Assembly: GCA_023428885.1 (NCBI GenBank)
Contig: JAEYWQ010000322.1
Location: forward strand, 1 to 9,227
From: Bacillota bacterium
Lineage (GTDB): Bacteria; Bacillota; Clostridia; Lachnospirales; Lachnospiraceae
Length of the DNA stretch: 9,227 bases
Direction of reading: 5' to 3'
Shown: positions 1 to 6,179 of the stretch, piece after piece
Position numbering within the stretch: position 1 is the first letter of the stretch
Layout of the letters: every line of letters starts with the position of its first letter
Translations under genes and position numbers: made by a program
The notes under the pieces: generated by a model
The model's database searches: none
Seen by the model: only the letters and a program-made list of their open reading frames with translations
What the model was told of the DNA's origin: nothing

Positions 1-2347
1 ATGCTGCAACGACTGCATCCAGAGCATGAACTTTTTCTTTTACCGAAGCTTCTTCTTCATCCTGTGCAACGGCTACGGTTGCTTTTACCTTACCATTAAA
101 CTGAACAGCGATCTCAATCGTATCTTCGATGGTCTTCGCTTCTTCATATTCTGGCCAAGTAGACTGATACAGACGACCTCCAAAGTCCATAGACTCCCAT
201 AATTCTTCTGTCATATGAGAAGCCACCGGATTCATTAACTGAATTAAGGTCTTAAACTCTCCCTTCGTTACCTTACCAATACGATAGAAATCATTGACAA
301 GAGCCATCATAGCAGCGATTGCTGTATTGAACTTCAAGTTCTCATAATCCAAAGTAACCTTCTTAATGGTCTGGTGCATCTTGGTTTCTAATTCTTTCGA
401 GTACTCGTCTCCGTCTACAATCATATCTTGAAGTTTCCAAACACGATCTAAGAAACGACGGCAACCCTTCACACCTTCATTGGACCAAGCAGCACTTAAG
501 TCAAAAGCACCAATGAACATCTCATAGGTACGTAAGGTATCTGCTCCGAATTCATTTACAATATCATCTGGATTAACAACATTACCACGAGATTTACTCA
601 TCTTCTCGTTATTCTCACCTAAGATCATACCATGAGAAGTTCTCTTCTGGTAAGGTTCTGGCGTGCTAACAAGGCCTTGATCATATAAGAACTTATGCCA
701 GAAACGGGAGTATAATAAGTGAAGTGTTGTATGCTCCATACCGCCGTTGTACCAGTCAACTGGCATCCAGTAATCAATTGCTTCTTTGCTCGCAAAGGCT
801 TCATCGTTCATTGGATCAATGTAACGTAAGAAGTACCAGCTTGATCCAGCCCATTGAGGCATAGTATCAGTTTCGCGCTGTGCTGGTCCGCCACACTTAG
901 GACAAGTTGTCTTTACCCAATCTGTCATAGCAGCTAAAGGAGATTCTCCATTATCCGTTGGCATATAGCTGTCTACCTCTGGTAACATCAATGGTAATTC
1001 GCTTTCTGGAAGAGCAACGAAACCACACTTTTCACAGTTTACCAATGGAATTGGTTCACCCCAATATCTTTGACGGGAGAATACCCAGTCTCTTAATTTG
1101 TAATTTACTTTCTTTGTACCGATCTTTTGCTCTTCTAACCAAGTAATGATCTTCTTTTTCGCATCTGCTACTTCTAATCCGTTTAAGAAATCAGAATTTA
1201 CTAATTGACCAGTTGCAGTATCGGTAAATGCAGCCTCTTGTACATTACCACCTGCTACCACTTCGATAATCGGTAAATTGAATTTCTTAGCAAACTCCCA
1301 GTCTCTTTCATCATGAGCAGGAACCGCCATAATTGCACCGGTACCATAAGTCATTAAAACATAATCAGAAATCCAGATTGGTATTTCTTTGCCAATCACA
1401 GGATTAATTGCTGCTAAGCCATCCAAGCAAACACCAGTCTTTTCCTTAACTAATTCAGTACGTTCAAAGTCAGATTTCTTTGCTGCATTCTCACGATATT
1501 CTACAACAGCGTCAAAGTTCTTAATTTCTGCCTTGTATCTATCTACCATTGGATGTTCTGGAGAGATTACCATATAAGTAGCTCCGAATAAGGTATCTGG
1601 ACGTGTGGTGTAGATGCGTAAGGAATCTTCTTTGCCAGCTAACTTAAAGTCAACTTCTGCACCTTCTGAACGGCCGATCCAGTTCTTCTGAGATACCTTA
1701 ACCTTCTCAATATAGTCTACCTGATCCAAATCCTGAATTAACTTCTCAGCATACTCCGTAATCTTTAACATCCATTGGCTCTTCACACGACGAACTACTT
1801 CACTGCCACAACGTTCACAAACACCGTTTACAACCTCTTCATTTGCAAGACCAACTTTACAGGAAGTACACCAGTTGATTGGCATGGAAGACTTATATGC
1901 CAAGCCTTTTTCAAATAATTTCAAGAAGATCCACTGAGTCCATTTGTAATACTTAGGATCTGTGGTATTGATCTCACGATCCCAATCAAAAGAATAACCT
2001 AAGGATTTTAGCTGATTCTTAAAATTCTCTACATTGTTCTTAGTAACTACCTTTGGGTGGATCTGATTCTTGATTGCATAGTTTTCGGTTGGTAAACCAA
2101 AAGCATCCCAGCCCATTGGATATAACACGTTATAACCTTGCATTCTTTTCTTTCTTGCAATAATATCAAGTGCGGTATATGGTCTTGGATGACCTACATG
2201 AAGCCCCTGTCCTGATGGATATGGGAATTCTACTAAGGCATAGAACTTAGGTTTTGAATGATCAGAACCAACTTTAAAAGCTTCCTCCTCATCCCAGATC
2301 TTCTGCCACTTTTTCTCAATCTTTTTTGGATTATACATCTCTGACAT
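1..2347 (-). CDS. leuS: Leucyl-tRNA synthetase, C-terminus cut by window edge
   Basis: Class I aminoacyl-tRNA synthetase that charges tRNA-Leu with leucine in the cytoplasm. I translated it from the ATG at 2347; 782 codons plus one base are visible, and bacterial LeuS is usually a little over 800 residues, so about 20-25 are missing at the left edge. Visible landmarks in order are HVGHP (residues 50-54, the HIGH signature), two zinc-knuckle pairs (C160/C163 and C177/C180), the editing-domain motif TTRPDT (247-252), the editing-site Asp in PAHDERD (D346), a second CxxC pair region (VNCEKCG, then CPKCGG), and KMSKS (582-586). The start is fixed by AGGAGG about 7 bases upstream; a second in-frame ATG three codons later is less well placed. 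Synthesis, proofreading and tRNA-binding modules all look intact. It is preceded by a leucine T-box leader, so expression should rise when uncharged tRNA-Leu accumulates. Confidence 0.98.
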   Translation of the reverse strand, partial: MSEMYNPKKIEKKWQKIWDEEEAFKVGSDHSKPKFYALVEFPYPSGQGLHVGHPRPYTALDIIARKKRMQGYNVLYPMGWDAFGLPTENYAIKNQIHPKVVTKNNVENFKNQLKSLGYSFDWDREINTTDPKYYKWTQWIFLKLFEKGLAYKSSMPINWCTSCKVGLANEEVVNGVCERCGSEVVRRVKSQWMLKITEYAEKLIQDLDQVDYIEKVKVSQKNWIGRSEGAEVDFKLAGKEDSLRIYTTRPDTLFGATYMVISPEHPMVDRYKAEIKNFDAVVEYRENAAKKSDFERTELVKEKTGVCLDGLAAINPVIGKEIPIWISDYVLMTYGTGAIMAVPAHDERDWEFAKKFNLPIIEVVAGGNVQEAAFTDTATGQLVNSDFLNGLEVADAKKKIITWLEEQKIGTKKVNYKLRDWVFSRQRYWGEPIPLVNCEKCGFVALPESELPLMLPEVDSYMPTDNGESPLAAMTDWVKTTCPKCGGPAQRETDTMPQWAGSSWYFLRYIDPMNDEAFASKEAIDYWMPVDWYNGGMEHTTLHLLYSRFWHKFLYDQGLVSTPEPYQKRTSHGMILGENNEKMSKSRGNVVNPDDIVNEFGADTLRTYEMFIGAFDLSAAWSNEGVKGCRRFLDRVWKLQDMIVDGDEYSKELETKMHQTIKKVTLDYENLKFNTAIAAMMALVNDFYRIGKVTKGEFKTLIQLMNPVASHMTEELWESMDFGGRLYQSTWPEYEEAKTIEDTIEIAVQFNGKVKATVAVAQDEEEASVKEKVHALDAVVAA

Positions 2348-2421
2348 AAATTCTCCTCCTTTTATATGCCGACCTGCTGTCGCTCTTTGTGCGAAATATT
2401 TCATACTAAGTCGTGTGCATT

Positions 2422-2460
2422 AAAAATCCCCCATCTCTCTTATTCTAGAGACGATGGGGG
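2422..2460 (-). terminator. T-box regulated attenuator of leuS
   Basis: In the leader RNA, CCCCCATC (2460-2453) pairs with GATGGGGG (2435-2428). The stem is continued by TCTCT/AGAGA with a bulged G, and an ATTTTTA run follows. It sits just after the T-box bulge sequence, as expected for the alternative to the antiterminator fold. About 75 bases separate its end from the leuS ATG. Confidence 0.93.
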
Positions 2461-2684
2461 ATAAGACCTAATCGCGGTACCACTCTAGTTCAAGCAATTA
2501 TGAAATTGCTTGCACTTTCACTTTCGATAACGGGAAAAACCGTCGGAAACTACTAATGCTTTCACTTCCGAAGCTCCAAGGCGAGTTCAAAGTCTGTTCT
2601 GTTATCTTCCACCATCCGATAACTCTCTGTTAGAATCAGGAACTTTTACTACTCCTTATCAAGGCTACTATATATTCTAATTAT
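2422..2684 (-). promoter_or_regulatory. T-box leader (tRNA-Leu sensing) of leuS
   Basis: Transcribed leader whose antiterminator is stabilised by uncharged tRNA. The conserved T-box AGAGTGGTACCGCG reads on the minus strand over 2486-2473, with the acceptor-pairing TGGT at 2482-2479; its variable last base, T, fits the A discriminator of tRNA-Leu. Stem I begins near 2660 (GATAAGGAGTAGTA) and its apical part lies around 2596-2630. The likely specifier triplet is CTC (Leu) at 2585-2583, within GAACTCGCC. A perfect 8-bp hairpin (2492-2511), the position of stem III, precedes the T-box, and an ACGG/CCGT stem lies around 2530-2545. The intrinsic terminator follows at once. The motifs are seen directly; the leucine assignment rests on the CTC triplet plus the downstream leuS. 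Confidence 0.95.
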
Positions 2685-2690
2685 TCCATA

Positions 2691-2719
2691 ATTTTAAACA
2701 TGTTAAACCCATTTGTCAA
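2691..2719 (-). promoter_or_regulatory. Housekeeping promoter of the leuS T-box transcript
   Basis: Minus-strand -35 TTGACA (2719-2714, full consensus), a 17-base spacer and -10 TAAAAT (2696-2691, five of six). Transcription would start near 2684, about 25 bases before stem I. It lies 91 bases beyond the stop of the oxidoreductase gene, so leuS does not depend on read-through from it. Confidence 0.85.
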
Positions 2720-2809
2720 GATATTAATCAACATAAACCGAGGAAATACTATCGAAATAAGTTGTTTTGATGACCTTAGAGCTTTATAGCAAATTTGTTA
2801 TATGTTATA

Positions 2810-3778
2810 TTATTCAAATGGATATTTTACACCCCAGCAAGCTCTCATCTGATCCATGTATCGTAACATAAGAAGACTTTCCTCATGAGGCATTTCTTCA
2901 CATTCTAACTTGCCTTCCCTGATTGCTTTCATACTTGCTTGTACCTCATACTCATATCCCGTAATCTGTTTAGGCGCTTGATACTTTGCAATCTCCTCAC
3001 GATTCGTATTGTATACACGGATTTCTTCTGGGTTATTGATATTCTCCACCACAAGATAGCCCTTACTACCGCTGATTATACCCATACGGTCGGTCAATGC
3101 TTTTGTTGTGGCATGTAATACCGCCATCTTACCGTCTTGATACAAGATCGTCATACTGTCTTGCTCATCCACACCTTTTTCAGAAATGGTAGCTGTGGAT
3201 AGAATCTTATCTACTTCCCCGTTAAATGCCATCATTGCAAAATTCAGCGGGTAGATACCGATATCAAGCAAAGCACCTCCTGCTAGAGCAGGTTCAGCAA
3301 TTCTTTCCTTCTGGCTAATTAAGTATCCAAGATTTGCAGTTAACATATATGGTGTTCCAATCATATCACTAGTAAGGATGTCATCCAACATCTTTCTCAT
3401 TGGAACAAAACGTGTCCAGATTGCTTCTGTCACAAACACTTGCTCTTTTCTAGCTAATTCAAACACTTCTCTTGCCTGTGCTTCATTTGCTGTAAATGCC
3501 TTCTCGCAGAGAATTGGCTTCTTATGCGCGATGCAAAGTTTCATATGCTCATAATGATGAGAATGAGGTGTTGCCACATAGACTAAATCCACCAAGGGAT
3601 CTTTAAGCATCTCCTCATAGGAACCATAAGCCTTCTCAACGCCATATTGTTTTGCGAATTCCTCAGCTTTTATTAAATCTCTGGAAGCTACCGCATAGCA
3701 CTGTGCATCCTCCATACCATTAATTGTTCTTGCCATAGTAGCACCAATATTTCCAGCTCCTAAGATTGCTATTCTCAT
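2810..3778 (-). CDS. Gfo/Idh/MocA family NAD(P)-dependent oxidoreductase
   Basis: Predicted cytoplasmic dehydrogenase of 322 residues, a normal length for the family. The N-terminal Rossmann fold has GAGNIG at residues 7-12, and SR at 32-33 after the second strand, a pair often linked to NADP(H) preference. The hinge lysine motif is CEKAFTAN (91-98), with K93 the expected catalytic lysine; A in place of the common P is usual in the dihydrodiol-dehydrogenase-like branch. The C-terminal domain carries GGALLDIGIYPLNF (167-180), with D172 and Y176 in the substrate-site positions. AAAGGGG six bases before the ATG supports the start. It lies downstream of the GH130 gene on the same strand but is separated from it by a terminator and has its own candidate promoter. 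The substrate cannot be read from the sequence; a sugar or polyol derivative is a guess. No convincing terminator follows its stop codon. Confidence 0.9.
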   Translation of the reverse strand: MRIAILGAGNIGATMARTINGMEDAQCYAVASRDLIKAEEFAKQYGVEKAYGSYEEMLKDPLVDLVYVATPHSHHYEHMKLCIAHKKPILCEKAFTANEAQAREVFELARKEQVFVTEAIWTRFVPMRKMLDDILTSDMIGTPYMLTANLGYLISQKERIAEPALAGGALLDIGIYPLNFAMMAFNGEVDKILSTATISEKGVDEQDSMTILYQDGKMAVLHATTKALTDRMGIISGSKGYLVVENINNPEEIRVYNTNREEIAKYQAPKQITGYEYEVQASMKAIREGKLECEEMPHEESLLMLRYMDQMRACWGVKYPFE

Positions 3779-3883
3779 AATAAACCCCTTTCTTACTACA
3801 CAGTCTGCAACACACTAACACTTTTTGACTGCTTCATCACGTAAATTAAGTATGAAATCTCATGTTACAATTTCCATAGTAAT

Positions 3884-3912
3884 AGTATACACTAGGTATC
3901 TTGCTTTATCTA
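3884..3912 (-). promoter_or_regulatory. Candidate promoter for the Gfo/Idh/MocA gene
   Basis: Minus-strand -35 TAGATA (3912-3907, four of six), a 17-base spacer and -10 TATACT (3889-3884, five of six). The resulting 5' leader would be about 100 bases. It lies between the terminator of the GH130 gene and the oxidoreductase start, where a promoter is needed. The rest of the 3779-3974 gap shows no other structure I can support. Confidence 0.4.
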
Positions 3913-3974
3913 TAATAAATCGAGCTATTTTTCGGTTATTTTTATCGACTTCTGGATTCTACTTCCTATCATCG

Positions 3975-4025
3975 AAAAAAAGCTGTGAAACTTCCCTCGT
4001 ATTCACAAGGGTGTAGTTTCACAGC
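3975..4025 (-). terminator. Intrinsic terminator after the GH130 gene
   Basis: An 11-bp perfect stem (GCTGTGAAACT with AGTTTCACAGC, 3982-3992 and 4015-4025), extended by an inner CCCT/AGGG pairing. On the minus strand it is followed by seven T. It starts 27 bases past the phosphorylase stop codon and insulates the oxidoreductase gene from it. Confidence 0.92.
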
Positions 4026-4051
4026 ATCATAGCTTATGTTATTGCAATTAA

Positions 4052-5020
4052 TTATATTGCATTCTTCTTGATGTAAGCAATTAATTCATCTACCTGTGTA
4101 AATGCCAATGCAACAACGGTATCTGCTGCACCATAATAGATTGCTATACGGCCAGTTTTTGCATCATGTAAGGTTGCACATGGGAAGGTAACGTTTGGAA
4201 CATCGCCAACACATTCATACATGGTGGTTGGGTGGAAGATATAAGGCTTGCATCTATATTTTACTTTCCATGGTTCATCTCTTTCAAGAATAGCTGCACC
4301 CATAGAATAGATCATACCGTTACAAGTAGTTCCAACACCGTGGAAGATTAATAACCAACCTTCCTCTGTCTCAATTGGAATAGGACCTGCACCAAGTTTT
4401 GTCCAAGCCCACCCCTGAGCCTGCATTACAAAACGGTGATAACCCCAGTGCTCCATATCAGGGCTCTGGCTTAAGAACATATCACCAAAAGGCGTATGAC
4501 CATTATCACTTGGTCTGGATAGCATTACATACTTATCATTGATTTTGCGAGGGAACATAACACCATTACGGTTAAATGGAAGGAAGGCATTCTCTAACTG
4601 ATAGAATTTCTTAAAGTCATAAGAATATGCAACTCCAATGGTTGGTCCATGGTAACTATTGCACCATGTTACATAATATTTACCATCGATCAAGCACACT
4701 CTAGGATCATATCCGCAAGCATCTCCTATGAATTGGTCATTTTGATCATATAGCTTTAATGGCTCATGTTCAATATCCCAATCGATTGCATTCTTACTTT
4801 TTGCTAAGAATAAGTGTTGCTCCATTGCTGTATTGTCACTACGGAATACTCCTACGAATTCACCATCTTTCGCAATAACTGCACTGTTAAAGATACTGTT
4901 AGCTCCTGGTATCTGATCTCTTTTTACAATAGGGTTGTTGCTATAGCGCCATACAATATCAGTGCAACCTTCCGGTCTATCCTGCCATGGCATATTCGGT
5001 AAGTCATTTCCAATAATCAT
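4052..5020 (-). CDS. GH130 beta-1,4-mannoside phosphorylase
   Basis: Inorganic-phosphate-dependent glycosidase expected to cleave a terminal beta-linked mannose and release alpha-mannose 1-phosphate in the cytoplasm. With the start chosen here it has 322 residues, the size of GH130 subfamily 2 enzymes; it resembles the beta-1,4-mannosyl-N-acetylglucosamine and mannooligosaccharide phosphorylases of that group. Visible motifs, numbered from this start, are GYDPRV (103-108, D105 being the family's catalytic acid), TWCNSYHGPTIGVAYS (118-133), FNRNGVMFPRK (149-159), SRPSDNGHTPFGD (168-180), GAGPIP (210-215) and GDVPNV (272-277). No signal peptide or membrane segment is seen. A further in-frame ATG lies 33 bases upstream (5053), but GGAGG at 5033-5029, eight bases before the ATG at 5020, marks the latter as the start. 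It has its own promoter with probable operators and its own terminator, so it is likely a single-gene transcript. The exact acceptor sugar (GlcNAc, glucose or mannose) is not decided. Confidence 0.9.
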   Translation of the reverse strand: MIIGNDLPNMPWQDRPEGCTDIVWRYSNNPIVKRDQIPGANSIFNSAVIAKDGEFVGVFRSDNTAMEQHLFLAKSKNAIDWDIEHEPLKLYDQNDQFIGDACGYDPRVCLIDGKYYVTWCNSYHGPTIGVAYSYDFKKFYQLENAFLPFNRNGVMFPRKINDKYVMLSRPSDNGHTPFGDMFLSQSPDMEHWGYHRFVMQAQGWAWTKLGAGPIPIETEEGWLLIFHGVGTTCNGMIYSMGAAILERDEPWKVKYRCKPYIFHPTTMYECVGDVPNVTFPCATLHDAKTGRIAIYYGAADTVVALAFTQVDELIAYIKKNAI

Positions 5021-5069
5021 GTTTGAAACCTCCAGAGAAGTATAATAGTGCATTATGGTGCATATTTCT

Positions 5070-5108
5070 ATGCAAACATGTTTCTTATGTTTGCATTATA
5101 GCAAACAT
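5070..5108. promoter_or_regulatory. Probable operator: three alternating half-sites
   Basis: On the plus strand, ATGCAAACAT (5070-5079) and ATGTTTGCAT (5087-5096) form a perfect 10-bp inverted repeat with a 7-base spacer. ATGTTTGC (5087-5094) also pairs with GCAAACAT (5101-5108) as a perfect 8-bp inverted repeat whose 6-base spacer is the -10 box. The half-sites therefore alternate in orientation at 14- and 15-base steps and cover the -10, start point and early transcribed region of the GH130 promoter, the usual place for repression. The motif does not match a cre site or any operator I recognise, and no regulator gene is in the window. Confidence 0.75.
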
Positions 5109-5123
5109 TATATAAAATGTCTA
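5095..5123 (-). promoter_or_regulatory. Promoter of the GH130 phosphorylase gene
   Basis: Minus-strand -35 TAGACA (5123-5118, five of six), a 17-base spacer and a perfect -10 TATAAT (5100-5095). Transcription would begin near 5088, giving a leader of about 68 bases. The -10 box is exactly the spacer of an 8-bp inverted repeat, which suggests control by a DNA-binding protein. Confidence 0.85.
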
Positions 5124-5158
5124 TCAAAAAATTTTATCTTTTTCTACATTTTAAGTTG

Positions 5159-5164
5159 TATAAT
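5159..5164 (+). promoter_or_regulatory. Possible -10 box for the epimerase-like gene
   Basis: A perfect TATAAT stands 52 bases before the plus-strand ATG, but no good -35 hexamer lies 16-18 bases upstream, where the sequence is a T-rich run. The promoter may be weak or activator-dependent. The half-site cluster at 5070-5108 ends about 50 bases upstream of this box, so shared control is possible but less direct than for the GH130 gene. Confidence 0.4.
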
Positions 5165-5216
5165 TTAGCTGAATAAGATATGATTCCAATGGTAATACAT
5201 CCAAGGAGGGTACGAT

Positions 5217-6143
5217 ATGATAAGCAAAGAAATTTTCGACCAACAAGAGATATTTAGTATCTATAATGAGCAAATCAAGCTATGGATTAATCCAGCAGAT
5301 GGAATGAACATTTATGAGATTTGGCATCAAAATAAAGCTCTAATTCAATTTGATCGTGCTAGATATGAAGCAAATCAGACCTGTAGTGTGATGACTTTGT
5401 TTCCTACCCCTAATCGTGTAAAGAATAATCATTTCACCTTCGAAGGGATTACCTATCCTATGGAAAATCACGGTATCCTCAAACATGCAAAATTTAAAGT
5501 AGTCCAACAAGTAGCAAGTAGGGATGGAGGTATTCTTCGAGCCAGTTTGGATATCACCAATAACCATGATGATGGAAACGAATACTACTCCTTATTCCCC
5601 TTTATGTGTACGCTGACACTAGAAATAGAATTGCAGCAAAATCAAATTTATTATCGCTATCATCTTCAGAATAAAGATAATAAAAATTTACCGTATGGTA
5701 TTGGGATTCATCCCTTTTTTCATAAACCAAAGGATGAAGAGCTTTTAATTCAAGTCTATGCTTCTGCCTATATGGAACATAACAAGGAACATTTCCCCAC
5801 AGGAAGAATTCTTCCAGTCACAAAATCTTATGATCTTCAGAAAGCAAAAAAAGTAGATGACTTAGCTCTTGATGATGTATATCTTGTACATCCTCCAGAC
5901 ATTGCTGCAGTCATCCACTATCAGGATAAAAAAGTTCTATTAAGTTCAAGTCAAGAATTTGAAAAACTAGTAGTTTACACTCCAAAAAACCTTCCTTATT
6001 TTTGTTTAGAAAACCAAACCTGTTCTACAGATGCTATTAACATGTATAACAAAGGTTATGTTAAAGAATCTAGTCTTATCATCTTAGGGCCAAACGATGC
6101 TAAACAAGGGTTTATCAAGATTGTCATTGAATCATCGAAATAA
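5217..6143 (+). CDS. Aldose 1-epimerase-like (galactose mutarotase fold) protein
   Basis: Predicted cytoplasmic mutarotase of 308 residues that would interconvert the alpha and beta anomers of a free or phosphorylated aldose. The family's key residues are in place: R67 in FPTPNRV (62-68), H85 in ENHGIL (83-88), H165 in GIHPFFH (163-169), D220/D221-type acid in LALDDVYL (217-224), and the general-base E265 in CLENQTCSTDAIN (263-275). Length and order of motifs are normal. AAGGAGGG about six bases before the ATG supports the start. It is the only plus-strand gene here, divergent from the GH130 phosphorylase and convergent with the chemoreceptor. The neighbourhood suggests the sugar could be one released from mannosides, but this is inference from position. 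The protein belongs to the diverged bacterial branch, not classic GalM, so substrate is uncertain. Confidence 0.88.
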   Translation: MISKEIFDQQEIFSIYNEQIKLWINPADGMNIYEIWHQNKALIQFDRARYEANQTCSVMTLFPTPNRVKNNHFTFEGITYPMENHGILKHAKFKVVQQVASRDGGILRASLDITNNHDDGNEYYSLFPFMCTLTLEIELQQNQIYYRYHLQNKDNKNLPYGIGIHPFFHKPKDEELLIQVYASAYMEHNKEHFPTGRILPVTKSYDLQKAKKVDDLALDDVYLVHPPDIAAVIHYQDKKVLLSSSQEFEKLVVYTPKNLPYFCLENQTCSTDAINMYNKGYVKESSLIILGPNDAKQGFIKIVIESSK

Positions 6144-6148
6144 GTAAC

Positions 6149-6174
6149 GATCCTAAAGATTCATAGTTTGGATC
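6149..6174. terminator. Weak inverted repeat between convergent genes
   Basis: GATCC (6149-6153) and GGATC (6170-6174) can pair, with a short A/T extension inside (TAAA against TTT). It lies in the 36-base gap between the convergent stop codons of the epimerase-like and chemoreceptor genes. There is no T-run on either side, so termination is only a positional guess. Confidence 0.25.
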
Positions 6175-6179
6175 ATAAA

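Noticed and set aside
958..1577. Two 62-codon plus-strand frames inside leuS
   Set aside because: They lie antisense to conserved synthetase sequence and have no ribosome binding site or recognisable content.
2693..2708. AACATGTT palindrome near the -10 box of the leuS promoter
   Set aside because: Only 8 bp is symmetric in A/T-rich flanks; T-box control explains the gene's regulation and such short palindromes are expected by chance.
3825..4016. Plus-strand 63-codon open frame in the gap between the oxidoreductase and GH130 genes
   Set aside because: It has no ribosome binding site, ends inside the terminator stem and runs through the promoter region of the minus-strand gene; it is chance.
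5340..5567. Minus-strand 75-codon frame inside the epimerase-like gene
   Set aside because: It is antisense to conserved mutarotase motifs and lacks start signals.
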